DNA of 5,714 nt from Pseudobdellovibrionaceae bacterium (lineage in GTDB: Bacteria; Bdellovibrionota; Bdellovibrionia; Bdellovibrionales; JAMPXM01). This document shows positions 1-5,205 of this stretch, one piece after another. Where the stretch lies: contig CAJYOV010000536.1 in the NCBI GenBank assembly GCA_913776405.1, positions 1 through 5,714 on the forward strand, given 5' to 3'. Positions within the stretch are counted from its first letter, which is position 1; each line of letters begins with the position of its first letter. The notes beneath the pieces are model-generated. The model was not told the DNA's origin. It did not search any database and was given only the letters and a program-made list of their open reading frames with translations. A program made the translations under genes and the position numbers.

Positions 1-567
1 AACCCGGACTCAACGATCAGCATCGTTCAAGACCGCGTTGTCAGCCGTCGTAAACGCGTCGAGCTTTCTCCAGAAGTTGCAGGCGTTTTCGGTGGCGATG
101 CCTACAATTCGACGACGATGTACGGGATCAATGCGCACTACCACTTCACGCCGCGTTGGTCAGTGGGTGTTAAGTATCTTTACGACACGAACAAGCTCAC
201 AAAAGAGGGTCAGTTTTTGATCGACGATACGTCGGTGACTGGCACAGGCGTCATTCCGCAGATTGATTACCCAAAGAGCGAATTGATGGCTCTTGTGAAC
301 TGGTACCCAATCTACGGCAAAATGAATCTTTACGATTTGGGCGTCGCTCATTTCGATATCTACCTTCTCGGTGGCGCTGGCCAAGTCCAATTGAACTCAG
401 GCGGCACTTCGACGTACACGGCGGGCGGCGGCCTCGGCGTTTGGTGGTCAAAACACCTCACGACTCGCGCTGAACTTCGCTACCAGACATACGAAGCGCA
501 ACGTTACACGGGCGCTGTCCGTATGAACTTGACGGTTGCAGGCTTGCAGATCGGATACATGCTGTGA
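1..567 (+). CDS. Outer-membrane beta-barrel protein, C-terminal part (5' end outside window)
   Basis: The reading frame is open from base 1 to a TGA at 565-567, giving 188 visible residues, so the gene begins before the window; the ATG at 118 is internal. The protein alternates short amphipathic strands with Gly/Asn/Asp turns, for example YGINAHYHF, WSVGVKYLYD, HFDIYLLGGAGQV, TYTAGGGLGVWW, TTRAELRYQTY and the final VAGLQIGYML. This is the pattern of an outer-membrane barrel. The visible start, with its VVSRRKRVELSPEVAG stretch and a later N-x-LTKEG turn, resembles the outer-membrane beta-barrel domain family typical of myxobacteria and Bdellovibrio. The last residue is Leu rather than the usual aromatic, though Tyr sits two residues before it. 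The next gene starts on its stop codon, so the two are probably translationally coupled. A barrel is well supported; the specific role (possibly GltA/GltB-like) is inference. Confidence 0.8.
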   Translation, partial: NPDSTISIVQDRVVSRRKRVELSPEVAGVFGGDAYNSTTMYGINAHYHFTPRWSVGVKYLYDTNKLTKEGQFLIDDTSVTGTGVIPQIDYPKSELMALVNWYPIYGKMNLYDLGVAHFDIYLLGGAGQVQLNSGGTSTYTAGGGLGVWWSKHLTTRAELRYQTYEAQRYTGAVRMNLTVAGLQIGYML

Positions 568-2186
568 TGATTCAAAACACTCTCAAGATCGCCTTTGCAG
601 CTTTGGTTGCTACTTCGGTAGCGAGTGTTTCGAACGCGGCCTCTGAAGGCGACGAGCTTCTCTCAATTCTCGGCGCTGGCGGCGGAACGGCTGCTGCTCC
701 AACGAAAGAAACTTCGTCAGCTCTTCGCAAGCTCTTGAAAGCGCCAACGGCGGAACAAAACATCTTTCTCACATTCTTCGAGAAAGGTGAGATGGACAAA
801 GCTCTCTATCAGTGGCCCGCGGCGTTCGACGGCACTGAGTTTGCGAAGACCGCAAACGGAAAAGCTTTGAACTCGCTCGTGTTATTCAAAAACGGCTTGA
901 AAGTTGTTGGCCTCGAGCAGCTTCTTGCGATTTCAAATCCAGACGCGATCGATTCATCGATCATGACTCTCTGGAAAGATTCGATTCCGGACACAGACCC
1001 GACTTGGGCGCTCGTTGAAGTGGCGAAGTGGAACCCAGCGTTCACGACAGCTTTCGGCCAAGCGGCTGAAATTCGCGTGCGTGCACGTCAAGTGTACGGC
1101 TCGGATCAAGTTGCGGCTCTGACTGAGTTGATTAAGAAAACTCAAGTCGACACAAAAGAGCGCGCTTGGCTTTCGTGGCAGCTCGTACTTGCCCTTTCGA
1201 CAGGGTCGGACTCAGGTGTTGCAGCAAAGGCGCTCGCTGTCTTGATGAAGGCACCGAACAACCCTGTCAGCCAAGATTTGATGACGCTGACGGCAGCTCG
1301 TTTGCTCTACCAAAACGGCTTCCTCGATGCGGCTCAGAAGTATTACGAGAAAGTTCCGAAATCGTCGGATCACTGGTTCGACGCCCAAGAAGAACTCGGT
1401 TGGACGTTCATTCGTAAGGGTGAGCCGCAAAATACGCTCGCAACGACGAAGACTCTGACGGTGCCTGAGTTTGCATCGCAGGTTGGCCCCGAGCCTTTGT
1501 TCCTTCAGTCGTTGGCTCAGCTCAAAGTTTGCGACTACCCAGCCGTTGTTCAATCTCTCAACTTCTTCCGTGATCGCTACAAAACGCGCGCGAAAGATTT
1601 GATGACGATCTCGGAGTCGGCTGACAACAAAGACGTTATGGCCTTTATCGATCGCTCGAAAAAAGGTCCCGTGACGCTCGCAAAAATCGGTTCGGCAGCT
1701 AAGAAACTTCCACGTTACATAACTCGTGATGAAGTCCTCACCCAAGCGGTCGCAACCGAATCAGCCCTCGAAAAAGAGAGCAAACAAGCAGCGGATCTCT
1801 ACGCGAGAAGCCTTTCCGGCGGCACAGCTCAAGTCGGCTTCCAAGGCCGTCTCGAAGAGTTTAAAAAAGCGGTCGACATGCGTGCGCAAGCTGCGCGTTC
1901 GACAACTTACAACCGCGTGAAGTCGCTCGCGCAAGAAGAAGTGAACGAGATCGCACAGATCCTTCAAAAGCTTCATATCGTTGAGGCGGAACTCCTTCAG
2001 CAGATCTCGCTTTCGAACCGTGTGGCAGAAGCGTCAGCTACGCAAAAAGCCGCTGTGAAAGCAGGGTCGACAGGCTCGAAAGCGCAGGATCGTTTGGTCT
2101 TCCCAGCAGAACAGGAAACTTGGTTTGATGAACTTGCGAACTACCGCATCGACATCAAAAAAGGTTGCCAGGCAAAAGCAAAGTAA
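567..2186 (+). CDS. Secreted TPR-like/coiled-coil protein, possibly GltC-like
   Basis: The protein has 539 residues from the ATG at 567, whose A is the last base of the upstream stop (TGATG). A GTG at 564 would add one residue; ATG is preferred. The ribosome site is weak (CGGA, 552-555), which fits coupling. Residues 1-24 form a signal peptide with a probable signal peptidase I site after SNA, so the product is periplasmic or surface-exposed. Most of it is helical. Residues about 236-345 look like degenerate TPR units (AARLLYQNGFLDAAQKYYEK, then WFDAQEELGWTFIRKG). Residues about 395-495 are rich in Ala, Glu, Lys and Gln and suggest a coiled coil. The end carries a W-F-D-E-L-x-x-Y patch (residues 519-526) and a Cys at 534; another Cys is at 322. 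No catalytic motif is visible, so a scaffold role is likely. Its place after a barrel gene recalls Myxococcus GltC; that identity is unproven. Confidence 0.8.
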   Translation: MIQNTLKIAFAALVATSVASVSNAASEGDELLSILGAGGGTAAAPTKETSSALRKLLKAPTAEQNIFLTFFEKGEMDKALYQWPAAFDGTEFAKTANGKALNSLVLFKNGLKVVGLEQLLAISNPDAIDSSIMTLWKDSIPDTDPTWALVEVAKWNPAFTTAFGQAAEIRVRARQVYGSDQVAALTELIKKTQVDTKERAWLSWQLVLALSTGSDSGVAAKALAVLMKAPNNPVSQDLMTLTAARLLYQNGFLDAAQKYYEKVPKSSDHWFDAQEELGWTFIRKGEPQNTLATTKTLTVPEFASQVGPEPLFLQSLAQLKVCDYPAVVQSLNFFRDRYKTRAKDLMTISESADNKDVMAFIDRSKKGPVTLAKIGSAAKKLPRYITRDEVLTQAVATESALEKESKQAADLYARSLSGGTAQVGFQGRLEEFKKAVDMRAQAARSTTYNRVKSLAQEEVNEIAQILQKLHIVEAELLQQISLSNRVAEASATQKAAVKAGSTGSKAQDRLVFPAEQETWFDELANYRIDIKKGCQAKAK

Positions 2187-2192
2187 GAGGGG
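2187..2192 (+). promoter_or_regulatory. Ribosome binding site of the VWA lipoprotein gene
   Basis: GAGGGG lies directly after the upstream stop, 9 bases before the ATG at 2202. It is the strongest Shine-Dalgarno-like site in the window and fixes the start. The gap of only 15 bases between the two genes leaves no room for a separate promoter and terminator, so cotranscription is likely. Confidence 0.65.
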
Positions 2193-2201
2193 CATCACGG
2201 T

Positions 2202-3269
2202 ATGACTTCAAAAACTAAATCTCTAACTTTGATTTCGAGATCATTGGTAGCGGCACTCGCGCTCACAGCTTTTGCGGGCTGTGCGGAAGAGTCTCCGAAG
2301 CTTAAAGGTTTTCAAAGCGCCGAGAAAATCACGACGACAGAAGCTGCGAACTTCAACCCGAAGGTCGATATTCTGTTTGTCATAGATGATTCAGGCTCGA
2401 TGGGCACGCAGCAAGCAAGCTTGGCGGCGAACATTCCAAAGTTTATCGCAGAAATCGAGAAGAGCTCGATTCTCGATTACCACATCGGTCTCACGACATC
2501 GAGCTTCGACGGCTACTCGCGCTCAGGCTGCTCGTCGGGCACGTACGCGTGCGGTGGGGGCGTGCTTCACGGCGGCGTCTCCAAGACTCCGTTCGTCACA
2601 CGTAAGACACCAAATGGCCTCAAGATTCTCGCTGAAAACATGATCGTCGGCACTTCGGGCTCAGCAACAGAGCGCTTCTTTGCACCTGTCGTCGCAGCTC
2701 TCAGCGCGCCGCTTGTGAACACCGACAACGCCGGGTTCTACCGTCAGGATGCGACTCTCGTCGTGATTTTCATCACGGACGCTGAAGATCAGTCGAATAA
2801 CATGAAGGCTGCAGATTACTTAAAATTTGTCTGGGGTCTTAAGAACGACGATACCAAGAAGGTTCTCACCTACGGTGCGATCATTCCGGTCGGTCGGGCA
2901 ACAGGCCCGGGCTGCTACCGTGATGACGGTGACTCTGCTCAACCCATCGAGCTGACTGAGGCGATCGTAAAAACGAACGGCTCGTTCTTCGATCTCTGCG
3001 GAAGTGACTACGGAACTGAGTTGGGTCTCGTTGCCTCAGACGTTGCGCAAAAGGTGAGCAAGGTTCTTTACCTGAATCGCGCACCGGATCCAAAGTCGAT
3101 CACAGTTCGCTACGGCACGCAGGTGATCCCAGAAGATCGTCTCAAAGGCTGGTGGTTAGACATCCGCCGCAACGCTCTTGTGTTCGGAGACGAACTTGAA
3201 TTGACGGTTCAGCCAGAGGGGACCAATCTAGAGGTCAACTTTAATGCTGCCGGTTACGAAATGAAGTGA
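2202..3269 (+). CDS. VWA-domain lipoprotein
   Basis: The protein has 355 residues. The N-terminus is a lipoprotein signal: basic residues, a hydrophobic stretch (15-25) and the lipobox FAGC with Cys27 as lipidation site. Phe at -3 is slightly unusual. No Asp follows the Cys, so by the E. coli rule it would go to the outer membrane. Residues about 54-290 form a von Willebrand factor A domain: the strand VDILFVIDDSGSM carries the metal-site motif D62-x-S64-x-S66, the 151-156 region offers Thr/Ser ligands, and VVIFITDAEDQS supplies D193 and D196. Thus the MIDAS looks intact and probably binds Mg or another divalent ion and a protein partner. Cys110, 117, 238 and 266 could form two disulfides in the periplasm. 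A C-terminal strand-rich part (about 295-355) looks like a small beta domain. The gene follows the TPR-like gene by 15 bases, which suggests a role in the same envelope assembly. The ligand is unknown. Confidence 0.87.
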   Translation: MTSKTKSLTLISRSLVAALALTAFAGCAEESPKLKGFQSAEKITTTEAANFNPKVDILFVIDDSGSMGTQQASLAANIPKFIAEIEKSSILDYHIGLTTSSFDGYSRSGCSSGTYACGGGVLHGGVSKTPFVTRKTPNGLKILAENMIVGTSGSATERFFAPVVAALSAPLVNTDNAGFYRQDATLVVIFITDAEDQSNNMKAADYLKFVWGLKNDDTKKVLTYGAIIPVGRATGPGCYRDDGDSAQPIELTEAIVKTNGSFFDLCGSDYGTELGLVASDVAQKVSKVLYLNRAPDPKSITVRYGTQVIPEDRLKGWWLDIRRNALVFGDELELTVQPEGTNLEVNFNAAGYEMK

Positions 3270-3286
3270 TGGCAGCCTTGTCCTTC

Positions 3287-3290
3287 GGAG
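3287..3290 (+). promoter_or_regulatory. Ribosome binding site of ridA
   Basis: GGAG with a 6-base spacer before the ATG at 3297 is a good Shine-Dalgarno site and fixes the RidA start. The 27-base gap after the VWA gene contains no terminator with a T-tract, so read-through from the upstream operon is possible. Confidence 0.6.
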
Positions 3291-3296
3291 CTGCAC

Positions 3297-3686
3297 ATGT
3301 CTTCTTTCAAAACCATTATCGAATCTAAAAACGCACCGGCACCCATCGGGCCTTACTCGCAAGCGGTCGAAGCCGGTGGTTTTGTATTCTGCTCGGGCAT
3401 GATCCCGCTCGATCCAGCAACAGGCCAGGTGAACACGGGTTCAGTCGCAGAACAGACTGAGATTGTCATGAAGAACATCTCGGGCCTCTTGCAGACGGCG
3501 AAGCTCGAGTTCGCAAACGTCGTTAAGACAACGATCTTCCTTACAGATATGGGCGACTTCCCAGCTGTTAACGAAGTCTACGGCAAGTACTTTAAGTCAG
3601 AAGCTCCGGCGCGCTCGACAGTTGCCGTGGCGGGCCTCCCACGCGGCGTAAAAGTCGAAATCGAGATCACTTGCCGCCGTGCCTAA
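3297..3686 (+). CDS. ridA: RidA family 2-iminobutanoate/2-iminopropanoate deaminase
   Basis: The protein has 129 residues, the usual length for the RidA (YjgF/YER057c/UK114) family, which works as a cytosolic homotrimer. The enzyme hydrolyses reactive enamines and imines made by PLP enzymes such as threonine dehydratase, releasing ammonia and a 2-oxo acid. Family landmarks are all visible: APIGPYSQAV near the start with Tyr20, the FCSGMIPLDPATG strand-turn with Gly34, the VVKTTIFLTDMGDFPAVNEVY helix region, and APARSTVAVAGLPRGVKVEIE. Arg106 corresponds to the substrate-carboxylate-binding Arg105 of E. coli RidA and Glu121 to its Glu120, so an active deaminase is expected. Cys107 of E. coli is replaced by Thr108. 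The next gene starts inside its last codons. It has no obvious functional link to its envelope neighbours and may be a housekeeping passenger in the cluster. Confidence 0.95.
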   Translation: MSSFKTIIESKNAPAPIGPYSQAVEAGGFVFCSGMIPLDPATGQVNTGSVAEQTEIVMKNISGLLQTAKLEFANVVKTTIFLTDMGDFPAVNEVYGKYFKSEAPARSTVAVAGLPRGVKVEIEITCRRA

Positions 3687-4251
3687 GCTGAAGCGGAAAA
3701 CACTTATTGCGGCAATCACGGTCGTGGTTGCCGTTTTGGGTTTTACCGTCGCGTTCATTCACGAATGGCGTGTCATCAAGAAAGAACCCATCACGATTTG
3801 GACCGAGGACGTCACCGCAGATTGCGCGGTGGCGCTGACGGGCGGGCCTCAGCGAATTCGCGAGGGCCTCGATTTGCTTGCGCGCAAATCCATTCAAAAG
3901 CTGATCATTTCGGGCGTGAATCCCAATTCGCATCTTCGAGATATTTTTCCGCAAGCGCCTTACTACGGCGATCTCCGCGAACAAGATGTCATTCTCGAAC
4001 GACGCTCTAAGACCACCTTCGGGAATGCGCAACAAACATTGCCCCTCGTAGAGGCGCTTCGATGCCGCGACCTTGTTTTGATCACCTCGCGCATTCACAT
4101 GCGTCGCGCACTTTTGACCTTCAAGGCCGAGTTTCCACCGCACTTTCCCATTGTACCGAGGTCGGTACCGGCTCTGTCTGAGCCACCGTCTTGGGATGAG
4201 ATTGCGTGGGAGTCACTCAAAAGCCTCTTTTATTCGAGCTGGGCCTACTGA
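3679..4251 (+). CDS. Membrane-anchored YdcF/SanA-like DUF218 protein
   Basis: The protein has 190 residues from a GTG start that overlaps the end of ridA by 8 bases. No good Shine-Dalgarno is seen (only GAG at 3663-3665), but later starts would remove the membrane anchor, so this start is preferred. Residues 1-7 are basic and residues 8-27 form one transmembrane helix, which puts the rest in the periplasm. The DUF218 core is clear: DCAVALTGGPQRIREGLDLL (49-68), the strand KLIISGV (74-80), the ERRSKTTFGNAQQT segment (107-120, matching the family's E-x-x-S-x-x-T-x-x-NA) and LVLITSRIHMRRALLTF (132-148, matching the S-x-x-HM-x-R-A signature). Relatives such as SanA and ElyC affect envelope integrity and peptidoglycan precursor metabolism in E. 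coli; the reaction is not settled. The family call is firm, the function open. The gene is followed by the only sizeable gap in the window. Confidence 0.85.
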   Translation: MPKLKRKTLIAAITVVVAVLGFTVAFIHEWRVIKKEPITIWTEDVTADCAVALTGGPQRIREGLDLLARKSIQKLIISGVNPNSHLRDIFPQAPYYGDLREQDVILERRSKTTFGNAQQTLPLVEALRCRDLVLITSRIHMRRALLTFKAEFPPHFPIVPRSVPALSEPPSWDEIAWESLKSLFYSSWAY

Positions 4252-4329
4252 TTCTTTCGGCCGCTGGACCGACGTCCGATCCTCGTGAGCTAGACTGCAT
4301 CGGAGCCCTCCGGATTCCGATAAATAGTC
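4252..4329 (+). promoter_or_regulatory. Intergenic region upstream of mlaE-like gene
   Basis: This 78-base stretch is the longest non-coding part of the window and the likeliest place for a promoter of the lipid-transport operon. It holds several short inverted repeats, including GGAC-CGAC-GTCC (4266-4277) and CGGAG-CC-CTCCG (4301-4312), and a three-copy TCCGAT/ATCGGA motif. I could not find a convincing -35/-10 pair or a T-tract terminator. No Shine-Dalgarno lies close to the ATG at 4330. Confidence 0.4.
4275..4321 (+). repeat. TCCGAT / ATCGGA / TCCGAT inverted-repeat triplet
   Basis: TCCGAT occurs at 4275-4280 and 4316-4321, and its exact reverse complement ATCGGA lies between them at 4299-4304. 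The middle copy can pair with either outer copy (6 bp stems, loops of 18 and 11 bases), so the two hairpins would exclude each other. It could equally be three half-sites of an operator. The arms are short, so chance is a real alternative. Confidence 0.4.
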
Positions 4330-5205
4330 ATGGTTAACCATCTGAACTCACTCATCTCTTCAATCGCATCGCGCGCGCTGCAAAGGTTCATTGCGCGCGC
4401 AGACGCTATCGGTGAGTGGATTTTTTCGGTTTTCACCTACACCATCAAGGTTCTTACGATGGTTTACCTCAGCGTTCGCGCTGCGGTTTACGATCAAGCT
4501 CAAGGGCTTCGCACGGTCTTCAGCGTTGTCTCATCGCAGATTTACTTCACTGGCTTTGAGGCGCTTCCATTGATTTCCGTTCTCGCACTCGCGACGGGTG
4601 TCATCTGCGTGCTTCAAGGCTGTGCACAGCTTCAAAGTCTCGGCCAGGCCTCAATGGTCGGAACCCTTTTGATCGTAATCATCGTGCGTGAAATCGGACC
4701 ACTTCTTACGGCCTTGATCGTCGTTGCGCGATCGGGGACAGCTGTCGCCTCTGAAATCGGAAACATGCGCGCAAACCGTGAAATCGAAGCGCTCGAAACA
4801 ATGGGCATTAATCCGCTCTCGTACATCGTTTTCCCACGCATTGTGGGCGGTACGGTCAGCGTCGTGTGCTTGGCGTTTTATTTTAACATCGTCGCTCTCT
4901 TCGGCGGCTTCTTGGTCGCGAGCTTACTGAAAGACATGCCATTTGCGTTTTACACGGATCTTTTAGCCAACGCGATGACGTCGGAAGATCTTTTGATGTT
5001 CCTGATTAAGAATAGCTTCAGCGGCATGATTATCTTCGTGGTCTCTTGCTATCAGGGCCTGTCGGTAAAGCAAAGCTCGCATGAAGTCCCGCAAGCGACG
5101 ACCAAGGCCGTCGTGAACTCAATTATCTACGTTGTCGGATTCAACCTTGGCCTTACCACATTCTTCTATCTCAAACAGATCTTGGATCTGGGGATTCTTT
5201 ACTGA
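4330..5205 (+). CDS. mlaE: MlaE-type ABC permease (lipid transport)
   Basis: The protein has 291 residues and is an integral inner-membrane permease of the MlaE/YrbE family, which with an MlaF ATPase and an MCE protein (MlaD) moves phospholipid between inner and outer membrane. The family core is well kept: REIGPLLTALIVVARSGTAVASEIG (120-144) followed by MRANREIEALETMGINPLSYIVFPR (146-170), the latter holding the coupling helix that touches the ATPase. The C-terminal CYQGLSV...EVPQATTKAVV (240-262) matches the family end. Membrane segments lie near 79-97, 111-133, 172-200, 222-242 and 261-284, with an amphipathic N-terminal helix before them. It is some 30 residues longer than E. coli MlaE, partly from a C-terminal tail. 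An in-frame TAA at 4321-4323 rules out an earlier start. The next gene begins on its stop codon (TGATG). Exact cargo and transport direction cannot be read from sequence. Confidence 0.93.
   Translation: MVNHLNSLISSIASRALQRFIARADAIGEWIFSVFTYTIKVLTMVYLSVRAAVYDQAQGLRTVFSVVSSQIYFTGFEALPLISVLALATGVICVLQGCAQLQSLGQASMVGTLLIVIIVREIGPLLTALIVVARSGTAVASEIGNMRANREIEALETMGINPLSYIVFPRIVGGTVSVVCLAFYFNIVALFGGFLVASLLKDMPFAFYTDLLANAMTSEDLLMFLIKNSFSGMIIFVVSCYQGLSVKQSSHEVPQATTKAVVNSIIYVVGFNLGLTTFFYLKQILDLGILY

Noticed and set aside
38..220. 60-codon forward frame near the window start
   Set aside because: It is out of frame with the beta-barrel gene, whose strand pattern continues through the same bases; the Arg/Ser/Thr-rich translation looks like a frame shadow.
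1212..1745. 177-codon open frame on the minus strand
   Set aside because: It lies wholly inside the secreted TPR-like gene, is rich in Arg and Cys as expected of an antisense shadow, and shows no family motif or ribosome site that I can see.
3667..4143. 158-codon open frame on the minus strand
   Set aside because: It is opposite the YdcF-like gene, whose domain motifs are clear; the antisense translation has no recognisable domain.
4291..4296. TAGACT as a -10 promoter element
   Set aside because: It matches 4 of 6 consensus bases, but no acceptable -35 lies 16-18 bases upstream; TGGACC (4265-4270) is 20 bases away, too far to trust.
4252..4312. Rho-independent terminator after the YdcF-like gene
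   Set aside because: The hairpins present have stems of 4-6 bp and no run of T follows any of them.
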